The position numbers were made by a program, and so were the translations under genes. The notes under the pieces are model-generated. The model searched no databases. It worked only from the letters and a program-made list of their open reading frames with translations, and was not told the DNA's origin. A stretch of 64,000 nt of DNA from an uncultured Litoreibacter sp. (GTDB taxonomy: Bacteria > Pseudomonadota > Alphaproteobacteria > Rhodobacterales > Rhodobacteraceae), in contig CANLQL010000004.1 in NCBI GenBank assembly GCA_947493265.1, positions 682,001 through 746,000 on the forward strand, written 5' to 3'. Numbering within the stretch: position 1 is the first letter of the stretch; the number at the start of each line of letters is the position of its first letter. Of the stretch, positions 39,121-48,142 are shown piece after piece.

Positions 39121-39513
39121 ATGTTCGAAACACTCGACATATTCAAAACCGCACATGCGGTGGCGAAGCACGCAGCGCAACGCCAGACGGTGGTCGCAGC
39201 AAATGTGGCGAATGCGGATACGCCCGGCTTCAAGGCGCGCGATGTCGTGTCCTTTGAAATGGCAATGCGCGGCGCGGAAACAAACACTGAAATTCGCGCG
39301 ACGCGTTTAAGTCATATTTCATCAAGTTCAGCGCAGTCCTTTGCGAAGACTGTTGTCGATCAGAGTTCCGAAAACTCCCCAAATGGGAACTCGGTCTCAA
39401 TTGAAACCGAAATGTTGAAGTCGATCGAAGCCGAACGCCAGCATTCGCGCGCCATGACTGTCTACCAAACCTCGATGGGTATTTTGCGCACCAGCCTTGG
39501 ACGGGGGCGATAG
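39121..39513 (+). CDS. flgB: Flagellar proximal rod protein FlgB
   Basis: 130 residues. The rod signature ANVANADTPGFKARDVVSFE lies near residue 30, and the C-terminal helix SIEAERQHSRAMTVYQTSMG is typical. GAGGGAG precedes the ATG. First gene of the flgB-C-fliE-fliQ-flgF-G-A-H-fliL run. Exported to the periplasm. Confidence 0.95.
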   Translation: MFETLDIFKTAHAVAKHAAQRQTVVAANVANADTPGFKARDVVSFEMAMRGAETNTEIRATRLSHISSSSAQSFAKTVVDQSSENSPNGNSVSIETEMLKSIEAERQHSRAMTVYQTSMGILRTSLGRGR

Positions 39514-39516
39514 GAC

Positions 39517-39909
39517 GTGAATGACCTGAGTAAAACCCTCGCGCTGGCGACAAGCGGTTTGCGCGCCCAGTCTGCACGTCTCCGCGTTGTTTCTGAGAAT
39601 CTTGCGAACACGGATACGCCGGGATACCGCCGGAAGACGGCGAGCTTCGAACAAGAAATGCTGAATGCACAAAAGATCGGCGAAGTCCGGCAAGGCCCGG
39701 TGCGGCTAGACCAAAGCCAACTGCCGAAAATTTATGATCCTGCGCATCCTTTGTCAGATGAAAACGGCTACTACGACGGGTCCAATGTTGACCTGATGAT
39801 CGAGATCGCAGACGCGCGCGAAGCACAGCGCAGCTATGAAGCAAACCTGAAAATGTTCGAACAATCCCGCAAAATGTCAGCGTCTTTGATGGACATTTTG
39901 AGAAAGTAA
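39517..39909 (+). CDS. flgC: Flagellar proximal rod protein FlgC
   Basis: 130 residues from a GTG 3 bp after the flgB stop. LRVVSENLANTDTPGYRRK is the flg_bb_rod signature and DLMIEIADAREAQRSYEANL the FlgC C-terminal motif. Second proximal rod subunit. Confidence 0.96.
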   Translation: MNDLSKTLALATSGLRAQSARLRVVSENLANTDTPGYRRKTASFEQEMLNAQKIGEVRQGPVRLDQSQLPKIYDPAHPLSDENGYYDGSNVDLMIEIADAREAQRSYEANLKMFEQSRKMSASLMDILRK

Positions 39910-39921
39910 CCGAGGCAGATC

Positions 39922-40200
39922 ATGGATATTAACAGCAATCTTGCGGCCCGTGCCTATTCCGCGGCAAAGCCGGTGACCCAGCCCGCAAAAACCGATAATC
40001 CGGTTGCAAAAGCAGCCGGGGAGTTCGCGAAGATCGTCTCCAATGGGGAGCAAACCGCAAATGCCGCCCTGACTGGGGGCGCTGATCCGCACGCTTTGGT
40101 ACAAGCGCTTGCCCAGACCGAATTGGCCGTGGAAACCGCCGTGACTGTTCGAAACAAGGTCGTCGAGGCGTACCAAGAAATTCTTAGGATGCCAGTTTAA
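39922..40200 (+). CDS. fliE: Hook-basal body protein FliE
   Basis: 92 residues. [35 protein letters not shown] is the conserved FliE end (described here by its key elements Q-T-E-L, V-R-N-K, Y-Q-E-I-x-R-M-P-V). It joins the MS ring to the rod. Overlaps fliQ by 1 bp. Confidence 0.95.
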   Translation: MDINSNLAARAYSAAKPVTQPAKTDNPVAKAAGEFAKIVSNGEQTANAALTGGADPHALVQALAQTELAVETAVTVRNKVVEAYQEILRMPV

Positions 40201-40469
40201 TGCTGAGTGAGGTTCAGTTTTACGATATTTTGCGGCAAGGGCTTTGGGCTGCGATCCTCATGTCTGCTCCTATTTTAGGGGTTGCGCTGGCGGTTGGCTT
40301 GCTGGTCGGGCTGTTTCAGGCACTGACCTCAATCCAGGAAATGACTCTGACTTTTGTACCAAAAGTCGCGGCAATGCTGGCGGTCTTCTGGGTGTCCATG
40401 TCAACGATGACCCTGACGCTGACGGCTTTTTGGACTGACGGGATTATTCCTTTGGTCGCCGGAGGTTAG
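40200..40469 (+). CDS. fliQ: Flagellar export gate protein FliQ
   Basis: 89 residues, two membrane helices (about 15-40 and 50-75). [19 protein letters not shown] and [14 protein letters not shown] are the FliQ motifs. Forms the export pore with FliP and FliR. The first codon shares a base with the fliE stop. Confidence 0.95.
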   Translation: MLSEVQFYDILRQGLWAAILMSAPILGVALAVGLLVGLFQALTSIQEMTLTFVPKVAAMLAVFWVSMSTMTLTLTAFWTDGIIPLVAGG

Positions 40470-40473
40470 AACC

Positions 40474-41190
40474 ATGAGCAACTCAGTCTACGCCGCACTG
40501 ACTCGGCAATCAGGTTTGATGAACGAAATGCAGAGCGTTGCAAATAATATTGCCAACTCTGCAACAACCGGGTTTCGCACCGAAGGATTGATCTTTGCCG
40601 AACATGTGCGCAGCACCGGCCCAGAGACACCGTCTATTTCCATGGCAACAGCCGGGGCGCATTCGACGAATATGACCCAAGGGACGATGACGCAGACCGG
40701 CGGGACATTTGATCTGGCAATCGAAGGCGACGGATTTTTTCAGATCGAAACCCCCGCCGGTCTTAGGTTAAGTCGCGCTGGTGCGTTCATTCCAACACCG
40801 GAAGGTGACCTGGTTACTCCGGATGGATACAGGCTTCTTGATGCAGGCGGCGCACCTGTTTTTGTTCCTGGTGACGCGACCAGCATAACCATTGCGCCAG
40901 ACGGCACGCTAAGCGCAGATGGCAACCCGCTATCGCAAATTGGCGTGGTTCTGCCGCAATTTGGTGTTGATCTTATTCGCGAAGACGGGGTTCGCTTTCG
41001 GGCAGACGGTGCCGTTGATCCGGTTGAAAATCCGTCAGTTCTCCAAGGATTTCTGGAGGGATCAAATGTTGATCCTGTCGGCGAAGTTGCCCGGATGATC
41101 GAAGTTCAAAGATCCTATGAGTTGGGCCAGTCCTTTCTCGAAAAGGAAGATGAACGACTCAGATCCGTAATGACGTTGCTTCAACGATAA
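40474..41190 (+). CDS. flgF: Flagellar distal rod protein FlgF
   Basis: 238 residues. N-terminal MNEMQSVANNIANSATTGFR, the DLAIEGDGFFQIETPAG motif shared by FlgE/F/G, and C-terminal EVARMIEVQRSYELGQSFLE. Shorter than FlgG, as expected for FlgF. 4 bp after fliQ. Confidence 0.93.
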   Translation: MSNSVYAALTRQSGLMNEMQSVANNIANSATTGFRTEGLIFAEHVRSTGPETPSISMATAGAHSTNMTQGTMTQTGGTFDLAIEGDGFFQIETPAGLRLSRAGAFIPTPEGDLVTPDGYRLLDAGGAPVFVPGDATSITIAPDGTLSADGNPLSQIGVVLPQFGVDLIREDGVRFRADGAVDPVENPSVLQGFLEGSNVDPVGEVARMIEVQRSYELGQSFLEKEDERLRSVMTLLQR

Positions 41191-41205
41191 CAAAGGAATG
41201 TATGC

Positions 41206-41991
41206 ATGAACGCTTTGAAAATCGCGGCAACTGGTATGTCGGCCCAGCAAACACGCGTTGAGGTGATCTCCAACAACCTCGCGAATATGTCGACGACAGG
41301 TTACAACACCCGCCGGGCTGAATTCGCGGATCTGCACTACCAACAGGTTGCACGAGCGGGCTCGATCAACGCATCTGACGGAACCGTACTGCCTGCGGGT
41401 GTTCAACTGGGCCTCGGCGTCCGGCCAACATCCGTCAGTGTGACCGTAGCCCAAGGCGCACTTGAACAAACCGGCGGTGATCTTGACCTTGCGATCGAAG
41501 GACGGGGCTATCTGGAAGTCACTCTTCCGTCAGGCATTTCAGCTTATACCCGCGATGGCGGATTAAAGCGGTCCGGGGACGGTTTGGTCGTCACCTCTGA
41601 CGGCTACCCACTGGTGCCAAATGTCACGATCCCCGAAGATGCGGTGTCGATTTCAGTAAACGCGGATGGGGAGCTTTACGCCTATTTCGATGATCGGATC
41701 GAACCGGAGCTTTTGGAACAGCTTACCCTCGCCGGCTTCACCAATGAAAAGGGTCTTGAGGCGTTGGGAAGCAATCTGTTTTCCGAAACACCCGCATCCG
41801 GGCCAGCAACGGTCAGCAACGCGGGCACGAACGGTTTAGGTGTTTTCCGGCACGGCTATCTGGAAGGGTCTTCCGTCGATGCTGTTCGAGAGGTAACAGA
41901 ATTGATCGAAGCCCAGCGCGGGTACGAACTAAACGCAAAAGTCATCACCGCGGCCGACCAAATGCTTGGCGCGACGACGCAAATCAGATGA
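41206..41991 (+). CDS. flgG: Flagellar distal rod protein FlgG
   Basis: 261 residues. MNALKIAATGMSAQQTRVEV, NNLANMSTTGYNTRRAEF, LDLAIEGRGYLEVTLPSG and the C-terminal LIEAQRGYELNAKVI, DQMLGATTQIR are diagnostic. Main distal rod subunit. Overlaps flgA by 4 bp. Confidence 0.97.
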   Translation: MNALKIAATGMSAQQTRVEVISNNLANMSTTGYNTRRAEFADLHYQQVARAGSINASDGTVLPAGVQLGLGVRPTSVSVTVAQGALEQTGGDLDLAIEGRGYLEVTLPSGISAYTRDGGLKRSGDGLVVTSDGYPLVPNVTIPEDAVSISVNADGELYAYFDDRIEPELLEQLTLAGFTNEKGLEALGSNLFSETPASGPATVSNAGTNGLGVFRHGYLEGSSVDAVREVTELIEAQRGYELNAKVITAADQMLGATTQIR

Positions 41992-42410
41992 GGAAGTTCG
42001 TTCTCTTTTTCACCCTGATGCTTGGCCTTTCGGAAGCCCGCGCCGAAACGGTCGTTTTGGAGCGTACGATCCGCGCCAACGGGATTATCACGTTGAACGA
42101 TGTGAAGCTGATCAATGAGACGATCCCCGGAATGATCTCCGACCCGATGCAGGTCGCTGGATTGGAAGCCCGGCGGATCCTCTATGCTGGCCGGCCCATC
42201 CGAAGTCTTGATGTAGGACCGCCTGCAATAATTGAGCGAAACCAATTGGTTGATCTGATTTTTGCATCAGGACCGTTGATCATTGCAACCGAGGGGCGGT
42301 CGCTTGGGCGTGGCAGTATCGGGGAACGGGTCAAGGTTTTGAACCTTTCATCGCGAAAGACTGTTTCCGGAAGAATTGACAAAGATGGCAGGATTTATGT
42401 TGGACACTAA
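41988..42410 (+). CDS. flgA: P-ring assembly chaperone FlgA (short form)
   Basis: 140 residues with a signal peptide (cleavage near ARAE, about residue 18). It carries the SAF-like C-terminal half of FlgA: RRILYAGRPIRSLDVGPPAIIERNQLVDLIF and SIGERVKVLNLSSRKTVSGRI. Periplasmic chaperone for FlgI. Shorter than the enterobacterial form (about 220), as usual in alphaproteobacteria. Confidence 0.93.
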   Translation: MRKFVLFFTLMLGLSEARAETVVLERTIRANGIITLNDVKLINETIPGMISDPMQVAGLEARRILYAGRPIRSLDVGPPAIIERNQLVDLIFASGPLIIATEGRSLGRGSIGERVKVLNLSSRKTVSGRIDKDGRIYVGH

Positions 42411-43152
42411 CCGCAAGATCACAAAATTTTCGATGAAGTCTGTGCTTGTGGTCTTGGCTGCCCTTGCAGGGTGTTCCCGACTAGATGATGTCGGAAAAAC
42501 GCCAGGATTTTCATCGCCCGTTCAGGGTCAGGAGCATTTTGCGATGATGCGGTCTCCACTTCCTGCCAGCCAGCCGTTGAATCAACCCCAAGCCGGGGCC
42601 TCGCTTTGGCGGGCGGGACGCAATTCGCTCTTGGGCAATCAACGCGCGCAGGAAACCGGGGATATCGTGACCGTTGTTATTGAAATTGACGACCGTGCCG
42701 AGATTTCGAACAGCAGCTCAAGATCCCGCAATGGATCAGAGAACCTTTCGGTCCCGTCGCTCTTGGGTATTCCGCAACGTTTGGGCGGCCTCTTGCCAGA
42801 GGGTGAGACCTTCGATGAGGCTGCGTCTGTCAATTCGTCGAGCTCTTCGTCGGGCGACGGGTCTGTAAGCCGGAACGAAAAGCTTACACTCAGGATCGCA
42901 GCAACGGTCGTGGATGTTCTGCAAAACGGTGTTCTAAGCATCCAAGGCTCGCAGGAAGTTCGCGTCAACTTCGAATTGAGGGAGCTGTTGGTTACCGGCT
43001 ACGCGCGTCCGGCGGATATCTCCCGCCAGAATGAAATCACATATGACAAGATGGCCGCAGCAAGGATTTCTTATGGTGGTCGTGGGCAAATCTCCGACGT
43101 TCAGCAACCACGGATTGGCCAGCAAATCACTGACATTCTGCTGCCGTTCTGA
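42397..43152 (+). CDS. flgH: Flagellar L-ring lipoprotein FlgH
   Basis: 251 residues from ATG 42397 (GGCAGGA upstream), overlapping flgA by 14 bp. A lipoprotein signal ends in LAALAGC; an alternative ATG at 42433 would begin directly at the signal. FlgH features: SLWRAGRNSLLGNQRAQETGDIVTV, LRIAATVVDVLQNGVLSIQG and the final IGQQITDILLPF. Outer-membrane L ring. Confidence 0.95.
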   Translation: MLDTNRKITKFSMKSVLVVLAALAGCSRLDDVGKTPGFSSPVQGQEHFAMMRSPLPASQPLNQPQAGASLWRAGRNSLLGNQRAQETGDIVTVVIEIDDRAEISNSSSRSRNGSENLSVPSLLGIPQRLGGLLPEGETFDEAASVNSSSSSSGDGSVSRNEKLTLRIAATVVDVLQNGVLSIQGSQEVRVNFELRELLVTGYARPADISRQNEITYDKMAAARISYGGRGQISDVQQPRIGQQITDILLPF

Positions 43153-43161
43153 GGGTCTGAA

Positions 43162-43638
43162 ATGAAAAAGCTCCTTCCTGTTCTGCTGGCGCTCGTCGGC
43201 TTGGGTGCTGGTGTCGGCGGCGGTTTGGCCCTCAAGCCGCCTGCGCCAGAATTGACACCCGAAGAAATTGCGGAGATGGAACACGCCGCAGAAGAGGCCG
43301 AAGAAGAAACGTCGGCAACAGCCTTTGTCAAAATAAACAACCAATTCGTTGTCCCGGTTGTGAAAGGGGAACGCGTTCAATCGCTGGTTGTCCTATCGAT
43401 CAGTCTTGAGACCAAACAAGAATACACAGAACTTTTGTATGGACAGGAACCGAAGCTGCGGGACGCTTTCCTTCGCGTGATGTTTGATCATGCCTATGCA
43501 GGTGGTTTCGGCGGCGCTTTCACCGCAAGCCCAACCCTCGACACGCTGCGCGCTTCGCTTCTGGAAAGCGCGCGCGCCGTTGTTGATGATGCGGTTACGA
43601 ATGTCTTGATCACCGACATCGTGCGTCAGGATACCTGA
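43162..43638 (+). CDS. FliL-like basal body protein (first copy)
   Basis: 158 residues. One N-terminal membrane helix (LLPVLLALVGLGAGVGGGLAL), an acidic linker (ELTPEEIAEMEHAAEEAEEE) and a periplasmic domain with FVKINNQFVVPVV and VLSISLETKQEY, resembling FliL. A second, more typical FliL lies at 52219-52698. Follows flgH by 9 bp; the end overlaps the convergent FliJ-like gene by 13 bp. Confidence 0.78.
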   Translation: MKKLLPVLLALVGLGAGVGGGLALKPPAPELTPEEIAEMEHAAEEAEEETSATAFVKINNQFVVPVVKGERVQSLVVLSISLETKQEYTELLYGQEPKLRDAFLRVMFDHAYAGGFGGAFTASPTLDTLRASLLESARAVVDDAVTNVLITDIVRQDT

Positions 43639-44003
43639 CGCCGGGCCATTTGCAGCCGTTCTGCGTCGAATTGTTTTTTGGCGAGGGTCTTGTAAGCCTC
43701 CAACCGTCCAAACGACTTTCGCAACGCATCTTGCGCTGTTCCGCGTTTCGCATATTCAGCGCTGAGCTCGATCGAAAGTTGGCGACGGGATTGCGCAATC
43801 CAGGCGTCTGCCTGCTCTGCATAACCCATCAATGCGAAGTTCTCTCCGACATCAGAGGCGGACCAACCCGCCTTGCCCGCCGCATCAAACCTTTCATTCA
43901 GCAAGGCGATCTGTTTTTCGATTGCAACCAATTCTGCTTGGTCTCGTTCAAATGCCAGGGTGAGACCTTTGATTAACTGATCTCTCTTTTGCTTCGGCGT
44001 CAT
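43626..44003 (-). CDS. Coiled-coil protein at the FliJ position
   Basis: 125 residues, charged and helical throughout (LTLAFERDQAELVAIEKQIALL, LEAYKTLAKKQFDAERLQMARRQ). Its size, composition and place after flhB suggest a FliJ-like soluble export component, but there is no clear FliJ motif, and genes of this type are annotated as hypothetical. The start overlaps the flhB stop by 4 bp. Confidence 0.65.
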   Translation of the reverse strand: MTPKQKRDQLIKGLTLAFERDQAELVAIEKQIALLNERFDAAGKAGWSASDVGENFALMGYAEQADAWIAQSRRQLSIELSAEYAKRGTAQDALRKSFGRLEAYKTLAKKQFDAERLQMARRQVS

Positions 44004-45088
44004 TGCGTGTTTCCGCGGGCTTTTTTCCGCATGTCTTCCGCAAACCGGATGGCGGTCGCGACTGCGCGATAGTGTTCCTGTTGGACTTCCTGTCCAATTT
44101 CAACCGTCGCAAAAAGCGCGCGCGCAGTTGGCGGATCACTATGGATGGGCACTGCCGATGTCGCGGCAACCTCACGGATGCGCGCCGCTATTTCATCAAC
44201 ACCTTTGGCGACGCAAACAGGCGCACCGCCAGAACTGCGATCCCAGGTCAAGGCGACCGCGAAATGCGTTGGATTTACAATCACCACATCTGCGCCCGGC
44301 ACGTCGGAAAGCATCTGGTTCATCGCAATCTCATAGGCTCTCTGGCGGCGGTTTTGCTTCATGTGAGGATCACCCTCGGACTGTTTTGCCTCGTCCTCCA
44401 TGTCCTTTCGCGACATCCGGTTTTTGCGCGTATGCTCGGCGACCTGCCAGAAATAATCGACCGCACCGATGATCAGCGACATCGCAAAGACCATCAAAAG
44501 AAAATTCAAGATCAGGTCTCCGATCAGTAAAACCTGACTGGCTTTCGATATCTGAACAGACTGGATCAGCAGGTCCAAGTTTTTGCCGATGAAGAAGACG
44601 AGGATCAGGCTGACAATGATAAGTTTCACCGCAGATTTGGCGAATTCGAACATCCCGTTCGCACCATATTTGTTCTTTGCCCCCGAGATCGGAGAAATAC
44701 GGCTCAACTTGAAGTTCAGCTTTTCAGGCGCAAAGGTGATCGCGCGCTGTCCCAAAAGTGAAAGAAGAACAAAGAGCGCTGGTATGACAAAATACGGCGC
44801 AAGCCGGTGCAGCGTTTCGCTGTAGATCAATCCTGTCAAAGATGCGCCACCACCGTTGAAAGCCTCACCCGAAAGGCGGTCAGCGTTTTGAAAAATCCCT
44901 GCAAGTGCTCCAACAAATTCGCCCAATCCGAATTGCGCAGCAAGGGTAAGGGCGAGAAGTAGCCCGAGGTAGGATGCAGCAGTGTTCAGGTCTGTTGATT
45001 TGGGAATGTCGCCTTTTTTTCGGGCGTCCTCCAATTTCTTCGGCGTCGGGTCAAAGGTTTTTTCGGCCGCTTGGTCTTCGTCACTCAC
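44000..45088 (-). CDS. flhB: Flagellar export switch protein FlhB
   Basis: 362 residues. Start is GTG 45088 with GGGGGAGG, overlapping the fliR stop (GTGA); it gives the family N-terminus DEDQAAEKTFDPTPKKLEDARKKGD. Four membrane helices, then the cytoplasmic domain with the autocleavage site NPTH (near residue 270, VVIVNPTHFAVAL). Controls the change from hook to filament export. Confidence 0.96.
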   Translation of the reverse strand: MSDEDQAAEKTFDPTPKKLEDARKKGDIPKSTDLNTAASYLGLLLALTLAAQFGLGEFVGALAGIFQNADRLSGEAFNGGGASLTGLIYSETLHRLAPYFVIPALFVLLSLLGQRAITFAPEKLNFKLSRISPISGAKNKYGANGMFEFAKSAVKLIIVSLILVFFIGKNLDLLIQSVQISKASQVLLIGDLILNFLLMVFAMSLIIGAVDYFWQVAEHTRKNRMSRKDMEDEAKQSEGDPHMKQNRRQRAYEIAMNQMLSDVPGADVVIVNPTHFAVALTWDRSSGGAPVCVAKGVDEIAARIREVAATSAVPIHSDPPTARALFATVEIGQEVQQEHYRAVATAIRFAEDMRKKARGNTQ

Positions 45089-45858
45089 CGGAAAGCCTCC
45101 CCCGTGAGGTCGACGCCAAGCACGAATACATTGATCCAATAGGCCAGAATAAAGGGTGAGGCGACGAGAAGCAGGACAAGTCCTCCCATGCTAATCGCCG
45201 GTGCGCCGACAAACGCCACCATCAGTTGCGGCATGGCCCGATTGATGACCCCAAGACCCAAATTATAAAGGATAGACGCCACGACAAACGGACCCGCCAA
45301 GGAAAGCCCAAGCGCAAAACAGCGCGCGACTTTTTCTATGCCCCATGCGGCGACATCTGACCCGTTTGGAAGTTTGCCCAGCGGGAACAGGTCATAGGAC
45401 AGAATTAGGGCCTCAATGACGTAGACATGCAGGCCGAACATGCATGCCAAAGCCAAGCCCGCGACGACCATCAGCGTCGAGAAAGCGGGCTGCGGATCGG
45501 TACCGACGCCGCCGCCGAACAATTGCGACAGGGACATGACATTTGCCGCGATGGACCCTGCGGTTTGAAGTGCCAGAACAAAGAACCGAAACAACAGCCC
45601 CAGCAACAGGCCGACCACAACCTCCGCCCCCAGGATCATTCCCAAGTTTTCGAGATGCGATGTTTGTTGGGACGAAATCACCGGGCTGGAAATTAAGGTA
45701 AATGCTATAGCAGCCCCAAGTTTTATGCGCGCGGGTACCGCTTGTTCGCCGAATGCGGGCAGCACCGCCATCATCGCACCGACGCGCAAAAAAACATGTG
45801 CGAAATCCCATAGATGCTGCTCGGCGATACCAAACAGATCTGCAAGCAGATCCATCAT
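45085..45858 (-). CDS. fliR: Flagellar export gate protein FliR
   Basis: 257 residues and about six membrane helices. FAHVFLRVGAMMAVLPAFGEQAVPARIKLG and the FGLHVYVIEALILSYDLFPLG region match FliR. Pairs with FliP and FliQ in the export gate. Overlaps flhA (4 bp) upstream and flhB downstream. Confidence 0.95.
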   Translation of the reverse strand: MMDLLADLFGIAEQHLWDFAHVFLRVGAMMAVLPAFGEQAVPARIKLGAAIAFTLISSPVISSQQTSHLENLGMILGAEVVVGLLLGLLFRFFVLALQTAGSIAANVMSLSQLFGGGVGTDPQPAFSTLMVVAGLALACMFGLHVYVIEALILSYDLFPLGKLPNGSDVAAWGIEKVARCFALGLSLAGPFVVASILYNLGLGVINRAMPQLMVAFVGAPAISMGGLVLLLVASPFILAYWINVFVLGVDLTGEAFR

Positions 45859-47912
45859 GCAGGGACGAAGCCAACAATAGAGGGCGTTGAATCGCGCGCG
45901 ATTTCTTCGAACGAGAAAACCGGCGCGGTGATACCTTTTGAGCTGAGGACAGTCTGGATATATCGCCGTTGGTTCAACGCAGTCACGACTGCGGGGAAAA
46001 TGCCCTGCTCGCCAGCTTTTCCGATTTTTTCTGAGATTCCAGTCGCCAGGCGGTTGAACTCTTCTGGGGGTAGCGCAATTTCTTCACCCTCCAACCGGTA
46101 GGTCTGAAATATCTCGTTCCATTCCGGGGCCAGTTGAACAAGGGGCAAGGTCCCATCCTCCCTGCGCATCTCAGCGACAAGTTGGAAGCCCAATTTTTGG
46201 CGAACATGCTCACACAACCCTTCCGCCGTCGCGTAGATGCTGCGCCCTTCCGCGATAGCATCAAGGATCAGCGGCAGATTGCGGATCGAAACGCGTTCGT
46301 CGAGCAGCAGTTTTAGAACCTGCAGCAGCGTTTCATGATTAACCTTGTCGGGAATGACATGATCTAGCAGCCGCCTGTTCGCTTCACTTCTGGATTGGTC
46401 AGACAGGTTCACAAATTCATCAAGCAACCGCCGCAGGCTTCGCATGGTGAAAAGCCGCCCCAAATTAGCCTTGATGATTTCTAGCAAGTGGGTCGCTAAA
46501 ATCTCTGTCGGCGTAACAACCGTGCATCCTGTCATCACAGCATGGTTTTGGCTTGCGTGGCTGATCCATTTCGCTGGGGCCCCATAAACCGGTTCTTTGA
46601 CAAGTTTGCCCTCGATCGCCGACATTTCGTCTGGGGGAAGAAGTGCTAAGATCGCGTCAGAATTCAGCTCGTCATTTGCTTGTTCAACGCCGTGGATCTT
46701 GATGCTGTAGTGGCCCTGCGCGAGACCGGGATTATCTGTCAAACGTATCTCTGGGAGGACAACACCGTAGCTGGTCGCCACGTGATTTCGCATATTCGAA
46801 ATGCGAGCTTCCAATCCTGTTGCGGGATCAAGCGCCATAGCCACCAGATCGGGTGAGAATTCCACATGGATATCATCGAGATCGAGCAGATCGCCAATGG
46901 ACTTCTCAGGGGCTTTTTCCTCAACCAATGCCAACTTTTCTTCGGCCTCTGGAGCCGGTGCGGAATAGGCCAACCACGCGCAAAAAAGTAATAGACCTGC
47001 CCCTAGTACGAACGGAACAAATGGCAGACCCGGCACCAATGCGAAGAAGAACATCAGCACACCCACTGTGGCGAGCGCGGACGGATAGCGACCCAATTGC
47101 GCCGTGATTGCCGTGTCTGTCGCACCGGATGTGCCGCCGCGCGCCAACAGAAGTGCAGACGCAATGGAAATGATGACTGCCGGAATTTGCGTAACCAAGC
47201 CATCGCCGACAGTCAGGATCGCGTAAGTCTCAAACGCACGACCCACCGGCATGTCGTGCAAGACAGTTCCGATGATCAGACCCATAACAAGATTGAGCAG
47301 CGTGATCAGCAGGCCCGCAATTGCATCACCTTTGACGAATTTCGACGCGCCATCCAAAGACCCGAAGAACGTCGTTTCTGCCTGTTCGCGTTCGCGGCGT
47401 TGCTTGGCTTCGGCATGGTCGATTGCGCCTGCTGACATGTCGCTGTCGATTGCCAATTGTTTGCCGGGCATGCCGTCCAAAGCAAATCGGGCCCCGACTT
47501 CCGCCATACGGGCAGCACCCTTCGTGATCACGATGAAGTTTACGATCAACAGGACACAAAACACGACGAGCCCCATGAAAACACTGCCACTCATGATGAA
47601 CATGGCGAAGCCTTCAATAACGTCGCCTGCAGCACCCGTTCCCGTGTGACCATTCCCGATGATCAATTTTGTCGATGACACATTCAGCGACAAGCGCAGC
47701 ATAAGCGATGCCAGCAGGATTGTTGGGAACGCCGAAAAATCCAGCGGCCGGTCCAGAAACAGCGTCACGGTAAAGATCAAGATAGCCAGTCCGAAAGAAA
47801 CCGCGAGGCCAAGATCCAGAACCCATGCAGGCATCGGCAAGATCATCATCACAATGATGGTCATCAATGCCAGCGCAAGCAAAACAGTGGGTTGGAAGAT
47901 ATTGCGGATCAT
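45855..47912 (-). CDS. flhA: Flagellar export protein FlhA
   Basis: 685 residues. Eight membrane helices in the first half, the FHIPEP-like region with GARFALDGMPGKQLAIDSDM and AEAKQRREREQAETTFFGSLDGASKFVKGDAIAG, and a large cytoplasmic domain from about 330 that docks chaperone-substrate pairs. Central proton-coupled part of the export gate. First of flhA-fliR-flhB-FliJ-like. Confidence 0.97.
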   Translation of the reverse strand: MIRNIFQPTVLLALALMTIIVMMILPMPAWVLDLGLAVSFGLAILIFTVTLFLDRPLDFSAFPTILLASLMLRLSLNVSSTKLIIGNGHTGTGAAGDVIEGFAMFIMSGSVFMGLVVFCVLLIVNFIVITKGAARMAEVGARFALDGMPGKQLAIDSDMSAGAIDHAEAKQRREREQAETTFFGSLDGASKFVKGDAIAGLLITLLNLVMGLIIGTVLHDMPVGRAFETYAILTVGDGLVTQIPAVIISIASALLLARGGTSGATDTAITAQLGRYPSALATVGVLMFFFALVPGLPFVPFVLGAGLLLFCAWLAYSAPAPEAEEKLALVEEKAPEKSIGDLLDLDDIHVEFSPDLVAMALDPATGLEARISNMRNHVATSYGVVLPEIRLTDNPGLAQGHYSIKIHGVEQANDELNSDAILALLPPDEMSAIEGKLVKEPVYGAPAKWISHASQNHAVMTGCTVVTPTEILATHLLEIIKANLGRLFTMRSLRRLLDEFVNLSDQSRSEANRRLLDHVIPDKVNHETLLQVLKLLLDERVSIRNLPLILDAIAEGRSIYATAEGLCEHVRQKLGFQLVAEMRREDGTLPLVQLAPEWNEIFQTYRLEGEEIALPPEEFNRLATGISEKIGKAGEQGIFPAVVTALNQRRYIQTVLSSKGITAPVFSFEEIARDSTPSIVGFVPA

Positions 47913-47925
47913 GGACAGGGTCCGG

Positions 47926-48066
47926 TCAATTGGACCAATAGATCTCGTGGTGATCTTGGGTCATCAGCGGCTCAGAGCGATCAATTGTCAGCCCGAACCA
48001 GACCATCGCGGCCAGAACCAGACCCACAAAAACCGTCCAATGTCCTTCGAAGAAAAATCTATTCAT
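47926..48066 (-). CDS. 46-residue single-helix membrane peptide upstream of flhA
   Basis: ATG 48066 to TGA 47926-47928, with GAGG 6 bases upstream. The sequence starts MNRFFFEGHWTVFVGLVLAA and continues MVWFGLTIDRSEPLMTQDHH, ending EIYWSN. One hydrophobic helix (about residues 10-27) is followed by a polar tail. It ends 13 bp before the flhA ATG and lies in the flagellar run. Function unknown. The good ribosome-binding site and protein-like composition support it. Confidence 0.65.
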   Translation of the reverse strand: MNRFFFEGHWTVFVGLVLAAMVWFGLTIDRSEPLMTQDHHEIYWSN

Positions 48067-48142
48067 CGCTTACCTCGTGCAGTTCTTGCAGCGTCCTCCG
48101 ACAGATAGAGGAAATAGGTTTATGAGAGGTTTCTCGAAGGTG

